Shown here: positions 15,629-23,646 of the stretch, piece by piece
Layout of the letters: every line of letters starts with the position of its first letter
Position numbering within the stretch: position 1 is the stretch's first letter
Assembly: GCA_963757135.1 (NCBI GenBank)
Contig: CAVWQE010000003.1
Location: 1 to 64,000, forward strand
Length of the DNA stretch: 64,000 bases
Source: Gp1-AA145 sp963757135
GTDB lineage: Bacteria > Acidobacteriota > Terriglobia > Terriglobales > Acidobacteriaceae
Reading direction: 5' to 3'
Position numbers and translations under genes: made by a program
Notes under the pieces: model-generated
What the model was told of the DNA's origin: nothing
What the model saw: only the letters and a program-made list of their open reading frames with translations
The model's database searches: none

Positions 15629-17071
15629 TCAGTCAAGATCTCGTGCTGGCTTTAGTTGGTCATCCATCCTATTCCGTTGAGCATTGGGGGCGTGCGATCG
15701 TGTGAACCGGCGACACGCGATAATTGCACCGGCTATTGCGACGCATCCATATTCCACAACCATGACCCAAGCCGGAAGCGATCCCCACACGCCCGTGAGC
15801 CTACGCAAGTGCCACTGGACGTACACGGGAATGATGCTGACGGTCCAGACAACGATCAGCCATGTCGAGGCCGACGTCAGAAATGGCACGAGCCAGAGCA
15901 GATACCACGGGAATACGACGGGCGCGAATAAGAGAGTCGCTGCCATCGGCCAGGCAAATGCCGGCCAGTCAAATTCAAAAACTTGAACCACAGGGGGCAC
16001 AGCGTTACACGGAGAAAGCGCTGTGGCATCTCCTCTGTGAAACGGAGCCTGTCCTGAGCGGAGCCGAAGGGTGTCCTCTGTGGTTAAAGGTTTTCGGATT
16101 CTAAGCCATGTTGCAGCCCCTAATCCGACGAGCACTGCCAGCACAACCAGCAACTGCGGGGGTAAAAACTGATGGAGTGCCGCAAACACGGGACCATTAA
16201 AACGGAAGCCCTGTACATATGCGCCGAGCGAGCCGAGCGGAATGCGTCCGTGATTCAGAAACGGTACGTATAGCAGTGAGACCACGGCGGCCGCCAGCGC
16301 CGCGTCGCGAATGCGAATCCGCTTCCAGTAGAGTGGCAAGAGGACAATCGGCAGAAATTTCACCGTTACGGCTAGTCCAAAGGTCAGGGCTGCGATCGCA
16401 CGCCAACGGCGCGCGAGTGCGGCGACAGATATCACCAACAGCAGCGCGCCGACAATATCAATATGGCCGCTTCCTGCAACCTCGATCGCCAACAATGGGT
16501 TCCAGGCGTATGCCAAGACCAGATGCGAGGTTCTTCCTGTAGTTCGCAAAAGATCCAGTAACACAAGTGCGATGACAAATTCGCAGAGTACGAACGCTAT
16601 TTTCAGCGCGAAAGTAGATTCGTGAATGGCGGCCGCTGCGCGGAAGAACAGCTGCGCTCCGGGTGGATAGGGGCTCGGCAGGTCAGGGTTATTTAGAGTT
16701 CGGGTCTCGTCGGTGTGCAGTTTGGCGAAGGCAGGATCGCTGGGCACGACAACATACGGGTTGTAGCCGAGCTTCTGCAGGCGGCCATCCCAAACATATC
16801 GATGAATATCATCATCTGCGCCTGCGGGCAGCCTTAGAAACGCAATATGCCACACAGCAGCCAGGGCGAGCCCAACGATGACGACGCGCCGCGGAAATGT
16901 CGGTGCGGAGAAAAACTCACGGATCGCAAGGAGGTACGCGACGCCAGCAACCGTCAGCGACGCCATGAAGTACGGCCCGCCTCGATCGCCAAAGTGGCGT
17001 GAGCAGATGGTTAACGCCACAAGCAGTGCGGCGCCGAGGGCGTAGACTCTCGAATCGGGGGTGACGGTCAC
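15629..17071 (-). CDS. GT87-type polytopic glycosyltransferase (DUF2029)
   Basis: A 480-residue integral membrane protein with about 10-12 TM segments. DDDIHRYVWDGRLQKLGYNPY, PSPYPPGAQLFF and AWNPLLAIEVAGSGHIDIVGAL are typical of polyprenol-phosphate-mannose-dependent GT87/DUF2029 enzymes. Residues about 329-361 are encoded by a palindromic repeat (15986-16085, containing RLRSGQA) inserted in frame in a loop. The start is uncertain: GTG 17071 lies just after a hairpin repeat, whereas the open frame extends to TTG 17122. It forms a minus-strand run with a DUF2064 gene and a GT2 gene, suggesting assembly of a lipid-linked glycan. Confidence 0.8.
   Translation of the reverse strand: MTVTPDSRVYALGAALLVALTICSRHFGDRGGPYFMASLTVAGVAYLLAIREFFSAPTFPRRVVIVGLALAAVWHIAFLRLPAGADDDIHRYVWDGRLQKLGYNPYVVVPSDPAFAKLHTDETRTLNNPDLPSPYPPGAQLFFRAAAAIHESTFALKIAFVLCEFVIALVLLDLLRTTGRTSHLVLAYAWNPLLAIEVAGSGHIDIVGALLLVISVAALARRWRAIAALTFGLAVTVKFLPIVLLPLYWKRIRIRDAALAAAVVSLLYVPFLNHGRIPLGSLGAYVQGFRFNGPVFAALHQFLPPQLLVVLAVLVGLGAATWLRIRKPLTTEDTLRLRSGQAPFHRGDATALSPCNAVPPVVQVFEFDWPAFAWPMAATLLFAPVVFPWYLLWLVPFLTSASTWLIVVWTVSIIPVYVQWHLRRLTGVWGSLPAWVMVVEYGCVAIAGAIIACRRFTRSHAPNAQRNRMDDQLKPARDLD
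15986..16085. repeat. palindromic repeat inside the GT87 coding region
   Basis: The element begins AACCACAGGGGG and ends CCTCTGTGGTT, so its ends are inverted. Its interior has GAGCCTGTCCTGAGC...GCCGAAGGG, related to the segment in lhr at 53785-53826. It adds about 33 residues in frame to the protein. Confidence 0.7.
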
Positions 17072-17081
17072 AGTTTTCCCG

Positions 17082-17152
17082 TGTGGAGCGGGCACTCCTG
17101 CCTGCTTTGCTTGCGGTGGCAAGAGCTAGCGGGCAAGAGTGCCCGCTCCACA
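17082..17152. repeat. hairpin repeat (TGTGGAGCGGGCACTC family)
   Basis: Arms TGTGGAGCGGGCACTCCTGCC (17082-17102, 21 bases in total with the last base outside the best pairing) and GGGCAAGAGTGCCCGCTCC (from 17131) pair almost perfectly. It spans the DUF2064 stop codon and the possible GT87 start, encoding the last residues of DUF2064. Confidence 0.65.
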
Positions 17153-17845
17153 TAGTCTCTCCCACTCTTTCAGCCAACGCGCCGTCCGCGGGGCTCTTTC
17201 CGGAGCCAGGCGCAACTCCTGTGCGAGTCGAGTCAAGTCGTCTGCGACGTCGATATCATAAAAACGATCCGCGAAACCTACGGATAGCTGAAGAGCTTGT
17301 ACGCGCGACACGAGTCTCTCCAGCGCGTTGCTGGTGCCCATTCCGTCGTTGGCGAAAAGCGTCGGATAAGAAGCCTTTGCCCCGACGAGGTAGTAACCTC
17401 CGTCGTGCGTCGGTCCAACCACGACGTCATGCGCCGCCAGCGTTTCGAAGGCGCCTTCGAGAACAGAGCGCGGCAGGTGTGGGCTGTCGCTGTTGAAGGC
17501 AATCACACGTCGTTGAGAATTTTCTGCAAAGTGCGCAAAGACCGAAGTGAGACCCGCGGCAAGGCCTTCACCTTTCTGCGCAACTACGCTTGCATCGGCG
17601 TCCGCCAATTGCGCCAGCTCGTTTACGTCCGATTCCGGGCACATAATGGCGACTTCCACATCATCTAAAGACCGTGCCAGCGCGAGCGTGTCTTCGAGAA
17701 GACAGCAATAGAAATCAGTGACAGCCTCTGAAGAAAGGCTCGGCGCAAGGCGAGTCTTGACCGCGCCTGGCCTCGGCGCTTTCGCCATGATGACCAGCAG
17801 GCGGTCACTTCCTGATGAACGCGGCCTCTCGCTTGAAGATTGCAT
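17126..17845 (-). CDS. DUF2064 (TIGR04282) glycosyltransferase-like protein
   Basis: A 239-residue GT-A-fold protein of the TIGR04282/DUF2064 group. Motifs: LLVIMAKAPRPGAVKTRLAP (nucleotide site), AFNSDSPHLP (metal region), DVVVGPTHDGGYYLVGAK and FYDIDVADDLTRL. Members transfer sugars in varied lipid or peptide contexts; the exact substrate is unknown. ATG 17845 is chosen since the upstream extension reads into a REP. The last residues (GTLAR and stop) are encoded by a hairpin repeat. It sits between a GT2 gene and a GT87 gene on the same strand. Confidence 0.8.
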   Translation of the reverse strand: MQSSSERPRSSGSDRLLVIMAKAPRPGAVKTRLAPSLSSEAVTDFYCCLLEDTLALARSLDDVEVAIMCPESDVNELAQLADADASVVAQKGEGLAAGLTSVFAHFAENSQRRVIAFNSDSPHLPRSVLEGAFETLAAHDVVVGPTHDGGYYLVGAKASYPTLFANDGMGTSNALERLVSRVQALQLSVGFADRFYDIDVADDLTRLAQELRLAPERAPRTARWLKEWERLCGAGTLAR

Positions 17846-17875
17846 AGATTGTTGGGGCAATAATAAACGACGGGT

Positions 17876-17911
17876 GGCCCATTCAAGCCCGGTTTTGGCT
17901 TGAGTGGGGAA
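17876..17911. repeat. REP family B, copy 3 (short form, left flank of RAYT remnant)
   Basis: CCCATTCAAGCC (17878-17889), a loop, then GGCTTGAGTGGG. It is close to the reverse complement of the copy at 18157-18192, so the two bracket the RAYT remnant in inverted orientation. Confidence 0.75.
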
Positions 17912-18152
17912 CTTCATTTCTGGCAAAAGCGGTACCACGATTTCAACATTCGGAAATTACCCGCAGTTTGTGGAAAAGCTGCGCTATATTCATCGAAATC
18001 CAGTGAACGCTGGGTTGTGCGAGCGTCCGGAGGACCGGAAATGGAGCAGCTTTCGCCACTACGCAACCGGCTCTGAGGGACGGGTCGAGATCGATCAGAA
18101 TGGACGGCGCGAAAACGCGAACGAGCGGCGGGAAGACTTTGTCCAGCTGTAG
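17904..18152 (+). pseudogene. RAYT transposase remnant (family B)
   Basis: The C-terminal part of a REP-associated tyrosine transposase: FVEKLRYIHRNPVNAGLCERPEDRKWSSFRHYATGSEGRVEI. The HUH motif and the N-terminal half are gone. A second frameshift is visible upstream, where FWQKRYHDFNI lies in another frame near 17920-17950. Family B REPs flank it on both sides, so this is a decayed RAYT/REP unit of a family distinct from the one at 7.0-7.9 kb. Confidence 0.8.
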
Positions 18153-18156
18153 AACT

Positions 18157-18192
18157 GCCCCACTCAAGCCAAAATCGGGCTTGAGTGGGCCA
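18157..18192. repeat. REP family B, copy 4 (short form, right flank of RAYT remnant)
   Basis: GCCCCACTCAAGCC, then a short loop, then GGGCTTGAGTGGGCC. It is inverted relative to the copy at 17876-17911 and starts five bases after the RAYT remnant stop. Confidence 0.75.
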
Positions 18193-18225
18193 CCTGTCAA
18201 CCCGCCGACAGTCTGGCTGGATGAA

Positions 18226-18435
18226 TCAATGATCGTCATATCTGCCGGGCCAGTATCCTGCACGCTTAGGAGCGAGGGAAATCGCAATGACCACAAGAAC
18301 CGCGAATAGGGCTGCGTAGGCAAGAATGCCCTTGGCATTCTTCGGCGTCCACATGAATAGGACAAATCCTAGAACGCCGCCGACCGCCGTGGTCATCCAT
18401 AACAGTGCTTTCTTCGTTTCGTCGGTCATTCTCAT
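18226..18435 (-). CDS. small two-TM membrane protein
   Basis: A 69-residue protein (MTDETKKALLWMTTAVGGVL...) with TM segments at about 10-27 and 37-55 and a basic C-terminal tail. It starts 24 bases after the stop of the GT2 gene on the same strand, so it is probably cotranscribed with it. No family is recognised; small TM partners are common next to polyprenol glycosyltransferases. Confidence 0.55.
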   Translation of the reverse strand: MRMTDETKKALLWMTTAVGGVLGFVLFMWTPKNAKGILAYAALFAVLVVIAISLAPKRAGYWPGRYDDH

Positions 18436-18459
18436 AGAGTACCGGTTCCTTCTGCGGAT

Positions 18460-19167
18460 TTACGTTGCACGCGGCGTGCCGGCCCGCCGCTGCCGAAAAT
18501 AATAGCGCACGATCAAGCTGATAATGAACCAGCCCGCGCCGACTGTGCCCTTCACGGTACCGCTGATCTTCGATTTGCCGATGCGCGGGTAGTAACTCAC
18601 CGGGACTTCAACCACGCGGTATCCAGCGAGTACGCCTTTGAGGATCATCTCAACCGCCCAGCCATAGGTCACTTCTTCGAGTGCGAGCGCGCGCAGGACA
18701 TCGGCGCGGCCAGCGCGAAATGGGCCGAGGTCGGTAATTTTTAGTCCATAAAGAAGCCTAATCAGGAGGGCGGCGAGACGATTACCAAACACCTGATGCC
18801 ACGGCAACGCCTCAGCAGAATTTTGGGCGTGCAGGCGGGCGCCGAGCGTGATGTCCGCGCGGCCTTCGCTAATTGGCGTTAAAAGAATCGGCAACTCAGA
18901 GGGCCGGTCGCTGTAATCGCCATCAAGGAACACGACGATGTCAGGAGAAGTTGTCGCGGCCAGTCCGGTGAGGCACGCTCGCCCATATCCGCGGCGCGGT
19001 TCCTGAATGACGCGGGCCCCCGTTTTTGCGGCGATCTCGGGCGTCCCGTCGCTGGAATTGCTGTCAACAACGATGACCTCGCTGACGAGATCGGTCGGGA
19101 TATCCGCTAAAACGCGCGCAATCGCCTGCGCTTCATTATGAGTTGGAATGATGACCGAGACTCGCAC
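18460..19167 (-). CDS. GT2-family glycosyltransferase (polyprenol-phosphate type)
   Basis: A 235-residue GT-A enzyme: VSVIIPTHNEAQAIARVLADIP, VIVVDSNSSDGTPEIA, then GYGRACLTGLAA and VVFLDGDYSDRP with the DxD metal site. A QxxRW-like position is replaced by the GPFRAGRADVL region, as in dolichol-phosphate-mannose-synthase relatives. A hydrophobic C-terminus (GWFIISLIVRYYF) may anchor it to the membrane. It probably charges a polyprenol phosphate with a sugar that the GT87 enzyme downstream uses. Confidence 0.85.
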   Translation of the reverse strand: MRVSVIIPTHNEAQAIARVLADIPTDLVSEVIVVDSNSSDGTPEIAAKTGARVIQEPRRGYGRACLTGLAATTSPDIVVFLDGDYSDRPSELPILLTPISEGRADITLGARLHAQNSAEALPWHQVFGNRLAALLIRLLYGLKITDLGPFRAGRADVLRALALEEVTYGWAVEMILKGVLAGYRVVEVPVSYYPRIGKSKISGTVKGTVGAGWFIISLIVRYYFRQRRAGTPRAT

Positions 19168-19199
19168 GTGGCGTAGGGAAACTCTGATTAGGTTTTCTG

Positions 19200-19275
19200 C
19201 GGCTAAAGCCGCCGTTTTCTGCGTGCTGGCCTGAACAGGCCGTTAGAAACTCGTGCCGTCCGCTAAAGCGGACTC
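19200..19275. repeat. cluster of three short hairpins
   Basis: CGGCTAAAGCCG, GGCCTGAACAGGCC and GTCCGCTAAAGCGGAC follow one another. They lie upstream of the GT2 gene and next to the tandem repeat at 19290. Confidence 0.5.
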
Positions 19276-19289
19276 GGATCATCCTGCCG

Positions 19290-19491
19290 TTCCCTCCCGG
19301 CACTCACGTGCCGGGCTATCTATATTCCGCCGCTGCGCGGCTGGTGCCAGTTTGTCCCATCGTTCGCGGCCAGCGCGGAGTTTCGTAACGGTTCCTTCCC
19401 GGCACTCACGTGCCGGGCTATCTATATTCCGCCGCTGCGCGGTTGGTGCCGTTTGTCCTACCGTTTGCGGCTAATACGGAGTTCCGCCATG
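19290..19491. repeat. two tandem 102-bp repeats, each with a 20-bp palindrome
   Basis: Two adjacent copies, starting at about 19290 and 19392, each carry the palindrome CCCGGCACTCACGTGCCGGG (19296-19315 and 19398-19417) followed by a conserved tail (CTATCTATATTCCGCCGCTG). The offset is exactly 102 bases. No gene is supported in 19168-19543 besides these repeats. Confidence 0.8.
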
Positions 19492-19543
19492 GCATATCGA
19501 GGTGGCACATCTCAAAGCGCACCTTGGTCAGAGTTTACTCAGC

Positions 19544-20053
19544 TCAAATCAGCCACCACGGAGCGGACGGCCAGCGTTGCGCGAGCCACCGGTCAACGCC
19601 CCAACTCCGGCCGGCGCTTCCGATGGCGACCCCGAGCGCTGCCATCACCGGAACCAGCAGTTCCCAGATCCACGCCGTACCCCACTCCGAGACCCACAGG
19701 CTGCCGAGATATAGAAACGCGATGAACGCTGCCGGCCGCGTGAGCAGACCGATGACGAGCAAAGTTCCCAGCCCGATTTCCGTAAGCGCCTGCATCGGGG
19801 CAGCCATCGCGGCGTGGCTCGCGGCCAGTGCCATTACTGACTTCCATATGGCTGGCGAATGACTGTTCTTAATGTAGTAACTGATCAGGCCCGCATAGCC
19901 GGCCGGTGTGTAGAGGCCTTTCCCCAGATTCTCAAAAAATACCCACACCAACATCGCGCCAATCGTCACGCGCACAATGGCCAGACCGCACGCCGCGTGC
20001 GGGTGGGCCCCGGCGGCTACGTCAGTTCGCGACGAGATTGCGTTCGTCGTCAT
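19544..20053 (-). CDS. DoxX-family membrane protein
   Basis: A 169-residue protein with four TM segments: LAIVRVTIGAMLVWVFFENLGKGLY, an Ala-rich segment around ALTEIGLGTLLVIGLLTRPAAFIAFLY, and a C-terminal WELLVPVMAALGVAIGSAG. The N-terminal RVTIGAML and the LTEIGLG box are typical of DoxX/thiosulfate:quinone oxidoreductase small-subunit proteins. Exact role is unknown. It is the first gene of a long minus-strand stretch after the repeat region. Confidence 0.75.
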   Translation of the reverse strand: MTTNAISSRTDVAAGAHPHAACGLAIVRVTIGAMLVWVFFENLGKGLYTPAGYAGLISYYIKNSHSPAIWKSVMALAASHAAMAAPMQALTEIGLGTLLVIGLLTRPAAFIAFLYLGSLWVSEWGTAWIWELLVPVMAALGVAIGSAGRSWGVDRWLAQRWPSAPWWLI

Positions 20054-20140
20054 GTTGAACCTCGTGCAGTGGATGCTACACCAGATCGGAAATATTCGAC
20101 AAACTCAAATCTTGTCTCAGCGCCATTCCGCCCTGCGCAC

Positions 20141-20839
20141 CTACTTCTTGTAAAGTTCGGGAAACTCCTGCCGCAAGTGTTCTACTTTAGGTGCGTCATT
20201 GATCGCAATATAAGGATTGTCAGGATGAAGAGTTGCATAATTCTGGTGATAACCCTCGGCCGCGTAGAAAGCTTTCAACGGTACGAGTTGAGTGACAATG
20301 GCACGTGGGAAAACCTTCGCGTCCGCAAGCTGTGAGATGTAAGCCTGCGCGATTCGCTTCTGCTCGTCGTTATCGTAGAAAATCACCGAGCGATATTGAC
20401 TGCCCTCGTCCGGGCTCTGACGATTCAGCTGCGTGGGATCATGGGCCACAGAGAAGAAAACTTTAAGTAGCTGACCGTAAGAAATCTGCGCCGGATCAAA
20501 TTTGATCTGCACTGATTCGGCATGTCCGGTGTCGCCGGTGCTTACAACTTCATATTCAGCGGTTTTGGCCGCGCCGCCGGAATAGCCGGAGGTCGCGCTC
20601 TTGACGCCTTTCACATGCTGGAACACTGCCTGGATTCCCCAGAAACATCCACCGGCAACGACCGCTGTATCGGTACCTGATTTGTCCGCATGCATCGCAT
20701 CTACAACGGGATTCGGGAGAGCCACGGCATTCTCGGCGGCACTTACGCGGTGCGAAAACAGCGAGGCAACCGTCGCGATAAAAGCAATTGCGATAAGTCC
20801 GGCATAAAGCGGTTTTGTCAAGTTCATATTCCCTCGCAT
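20141..20839 (-). CDS. msrA: exported peptide methionine sulfoxide reductase MsrA
   Basis: A 232-residue MsrA preceded by a signal or anchor segment (LYAGLIAIAFIATVASLF). The catalytic Cys is in AGGCFWGIQAVFQ; GVKSATSGYSGG, YEVVSTGDTGHAESVQIKFDP and the YRSVIFY strand complete the family core. It reduces methionine-S-sulfoxide in proteins, here probably in the periplasm. Start choice between ATG 20839 and 20827 is open. It is 43 bases downstream of the POTRA-protein gene on the same strand. Unlike fused MsrAB proteins, no MsrB domain is present. Confidence 0.92.
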   Translation of the reverse strand: MRGNMNLTKPLYAGLIAIAFIATVASLFSHRVSAAENAVALPNPVVDAMHADKSGTDTAVVAGGCFWGIQAVFQHVKGVKSATSGYSGGAAKTAEYEVVSTGDTGHAESVQIKFDPAQISYGQLLKVFFSVAHDPTQLNRQSPDEGSQYRSVIFYDNDEQKRIAQAYISQLADAKVFPRAIVTQLVPLKAFYAAEGYHQNYATLHPDNPYIAINDAPKVEHLRQEFPELYKK

Positions 20840-20882
20840 GAACTGATGCGTGTCGATCCGAAAAGTTACAGAGCGGGGGGGC

Positions 20883-22190
20883 CTAGCGCTTGGGTACAAA
20901 GTGCAGGAACACGGAAACCGTTTTGTCCTTCTGATTTACGGTCTGCTTGGGGGCAACATTGAGCGACTTGCTTAGCGTGACATCGCGATACATGGATTCA
21001 AAAAAGCGTTTCAAATAACCGTCGTCGAATGGGTCGCCCTTTTTCATCTGCCACTGCGTCACGATTCTGTTTGCGGCATCATCAGCGAGTCCATCAATCT
21101 GCAGCTCGCCCATCCGATACAAGTCGCCTTCATCCACTCGCAAGGTGTAATGGACCGTAGCCTGCGAATCGTCCAGCGCAGTGTCGGGGCGGATCTGGAC
21201 GGCGAGACAGCCCTTGGTCCCATAGAGCTTCTGTACTGCCTCAATGTTGGTGGCGAGTTGCACCGCATTTGCCGGGTCCCCAACTTTCAGCTGGACCAGT
21301 TTCTGAAGTTGATCGGAAGGGAAGACCGCGTTACCCGCCCACTCGATGCCAGTCAGTTTGTACTGAATACCCGGAGTGATGGGAAAGCTGACATCCACCA
21401 TCGTCTGCGGGCCGTCGCTGGTTACCCTGGCCTGCGCATCCGTGAAATTGGCTTTCAGAAAGCCGCGCGAAAGATAGACGGGCAAAAAATTCAATTGCTC
21501 CTGCGGGCGCATCGCGCTGCGCAGGTAATCTTTGCCGGAGAGCGGCTTCGCCACGGCTTCGAGCGCAGGCACCTCCCCAGTAGCTGCGCCGGGGAAATCT
21601 ATGTGGCGGATGATCACCGGGTGCAAGGTGACCCTATAAACATAGGTATCAACTGGACCGTTCATCGCGCCTGATCGTATGTATTCCGCCTGACCCGTGA
21701 TTTTTCTCTCCGTTAATATCGCATTCAGCGCATCTGCTACCTGGTCAGAGAGGTTTCCGCCGAGGGGCAACCGGCCTTCAAAAAGCGGCAAGCGGGCGCG
21801 GAGGAGTCCGAGTAATTCTTCGTCGGAAAACCAAACGAAGTTGTCGAAAAGGATCGCCGTCAGCTTGTCGTTTTCGGTCAACTGCAATTCGAGATTGCAT
21901 CCCGCCGTCGAGTACTGATACGAATACGCCACATCATTGAACAGCCCGGTTTCGCCAAGCTTCGCGACCGCTTGCTTAAAATCAGTCTCGGTCGCCGGCT
22001 GGCCGAGGCGCAATCCCGCAGCTCTGACAATCTGGTCTTCCTTATAGTGATTGAGACCTTTCACGTGAACGACCAGAAGTTTGTAGCTTAGCGAAGCTTT
22101 GCGGGCGGTCTGCGCTGATGAGAAAGCGCAAGCGAAAAGAAGAGACAGAAAAAGAACAACACCACGACGGCTCACGCGCGAATTGTACAA
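20883..22190 (-). CDS. POTRA-domain protein without a beta-barrel
   Basis: A 435-residue exported protein. After the signal peptide (VVLFLSLLFACAFSSAQ) come several BamA/TamA-like POTRA units: VVHVKGLNHYKEDQIVRAAGLRLGQP with GLFNDVAYSYQ; HIDFPGA; YKLTGIEWAGNAVFPSDQLQKLVQLKVGDP with VQKLYGTKGCLAV; and GELQIDGLADDAANRIVTQWQMKKGDPF. A full BamA would need about 350 more residues for the barrel. The protein could be a periplasmic scaffold for outer-membrane assembly. It lies upstream of msrA on the same strand. Confidence 0.75.
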   Translation of the reverse strand: MYNSRVSRRGVVLFLSLLFACAFSSAQTARKASLSYKLLVVHVKGLNHYKEDQIVRAAGLRLGQPATETDFKQAVAKLGETGLFNDVAYSYQYSTAGCNLELQLTENDKLTAILFDNFVWFSDEELLGLLRARLPLFEGRLPLGGNLSDQVADALNAILTERKITGQAEYIRSGAMNGPVDTYVYRVTLHPVIIRHIDFPGAATGEVPALEAVAKPLSGKDYLRSAMRPQEQLNFLPVYLSRGFLKANFTDAQARVTSDGPQTMVDVSFPITPGIQYKLTGIEWAGNAVFPSDQLQKLVQLKVGDPANAVQLATNIEAVQKLYGTKGCLAVQIRPDTALDDSQATVHYTLRVDEGDLYRMGELQIDGLADDAANRIVTQWQMKKGDPFDDGYLKRFFESMYRDVTLSKSLNVAPKQTVNQKDKTVSVFLHFVPKR

Positions 22191-22249
22191 CAGCAGGCGA
22201 TTAGCTTCCGCTTTCCTTCGTGTACCTCGGTGCCCTTAGTGGTGAGATA

Positions 22250-22999
22250 TTACATCCTCTTAAGGAAGTGCTTCGCCTGCTCGAACTGCGCAAATAGTTT
22301 CTCTTCCGCCTGAAATTCCGGCGGATGCACACAACGCCGGCTCCCACGCAGCTTCACGGGATGCTTCAGGTGCAGCATTTCGTGATAGACAATGTATTCG
22401 ACGACATATTGAGGAACTCGGCGATCATCGAATATCCGGCTGACGACGATCGCGTTGTGTGCCGGGTCGTAGTGTCCCAAACGGTTGCGGGCGCGATCGC
22501 TGCTCCAGGTCATCTGCGGACGAGCCAGCAGGCCATGGAAGAAACTGAGGTTCAGATCTTCGAAGATCGCGTCGAGATCATAAGCGTGCCCTTGCGCAGA
22601 GAGAATGCGCTTGCGGCCGCGCATCTGCCGTACCAGATGCGCCTTGCGAGACATGTGCTGCGTCGAAACATACCGCCGGTAGCGTGCCGCGCACTGGCCA
22701 TCGACCGGCCTGCGGTACATCTTTGCCAGCAAGATGTGGGCAATGGCGCGCAGAACATTTTCCGGGGCGCCTTCCAGTAGATCGGAAACTCGCACCAGCA
22801 GCCGTCCTTCGCGCAGGCGAATAGTGTTGTTCACATTGGCGAAGGAAAAGAACTCAACGCGCAGTTCAGGCAGCGGAGCTCGCGGCCGCAACTCACGGTA
22901 GGTTTCTTGAAACAGCTGATGAAGTTTTGTGCGCAAGATAATTAATGGCAGGTTAGCACGCGGACTGCCCCAGGGCGGATACACAAATAGCCTGCGCAA
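22250..22999 (-). CDS. SprT-like zinc metallopeptidase
   Basis: A 249-residue protein with the zinc-site motif HEMLHLKHPVKLRGSRRCVHPPEF (HExxH plus a downstream His) near residue 205. The N-terminal half (ELRVEFFSFANVNNTIRLREGRLLVRVSDLLEGAP) is typical of an acidobacterial SprT-like group. DLNLSFFHGLLARPQMTWS precedes the catalytic helix. SprT-family enzymes are linked to DNA-protein crosslink handling in eukaryotes; bacterial roles are unclear. The start is uncertain (TTG 22999 is the longest). Confidence 0.75.
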   Translation of the reverse strand: MRRLFVYPPWGSPRANLPLIILRTKLHQLFQETYRELRPRAPLPELRVEFFSFANVNNTIRLREGRLLVRVSDLLEGAPENVLRAIAHILLAKMYRRPVDGQCAARYRRYVSTQHMSRKAHLVRQMRGRKRILSAQGHAYDLDAIFEDLNLSFFHGLLARPQMTWSSDRARNRLGHYDPAHNAIVVSRIFDDRRVPQYVVEYIVYHEMLHLKHPVKLRGSRRCVHPPEFQAEEKLFAQFEQAKHFLKRM

Positions 23000-23085
23000 A
23001 ATAAAATCAGGCGTGGTATTACGAATCGGGTCGGGATTGAGGAACTTGCGGATAACATCGGAGCCAAGTGATTCTTGAAACCCCC

Positions 23086-23646
23086 CTATCCCCTGCTCGC
23101 CGTTTCCTTGTGTGCTTTATTCTTCTTGTTCTTGAACTTCTGATCCTGCTCGGCCAGCAAGTCGCGATGATCTTTCGCCGCGCTGTCCACGGCTTCCATT
23201 GCGGTGCCCAGAAGGAAATCGTACTTCTCGGCTTCATCCCTCGAGCTCTCCAGCGATAGTTTGAATGCCCTCAGCTTCGAGCCGAACTCCGTATCCGCTT
23301 CGATCACCGGCTTTATGGCCTTGCGCAGATCGTCACCACGGTCAGCGAAGGTGTCAACGTTTTCGTCGAGTTCGTCGTAAATCTCGGTAAAATCCTGCAA
23401 GGCGGCCCGGATTTGTTGGCCTTTATCCGTATCAGTAATCTTCGGATCGCTCCGGATTTGCTGCAATTTCTCCAGGCGCGCCCGTGCAAAAGCGATATAT
23501 AGCTTTAGCCGCGCTTCCGGTTCCTGCGCAGCATCGCGAAGCTGATCGATTTCCAGATCTGAGAGAGGATCGCGGCGGTGCTGCTGCGCCGCGCAGGGAA
23601 GAGCCGCTGCCGTCAAAAGCAGGACGGAAATTGCCAGCCTAATCAT
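23086..23646 (-). CDS. secreted coiled-coil hypothetical protein
   Basis: A 186-residue protein with a signal peptide (RLAISVLLLTAAALPCAAQQ) and a predominantly helical, charged mature part (LRDAAQEPEARLKLYIAFARARLEKLQQIR, FTEIYDELDENVDTFADRGD). It ends in a Lys-rich tail. The start at ATG 23646 overlaps the preceding gene by 8 bases. No family is recognised; it forms a unit with the next two genes. Confidence 0.65.
   Translation of the reverse strand: MIRLAISVLLLTAAALPCAAQQHRRDPLSDLEIDQLRDAAQEPEARLKLYIAFARARLEKLQQIRSDPKITDTDKGQQIRAALQDFTEIYDELDENVDTFADRGDDLRKAIKPVIEADTEFGSKLRAFKLSLESSRDEAEKYDFLLGTAMEAVDSAAKDHRDLLAEQDQKFKNKKNKAHKETASRG

Noticed and set aside
19290..19491. Possible CRISPR array because of repeated palindromic units.
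   Set aside because: Only two units of 102 bases exist, with no spacers of typical length and no cas genes.
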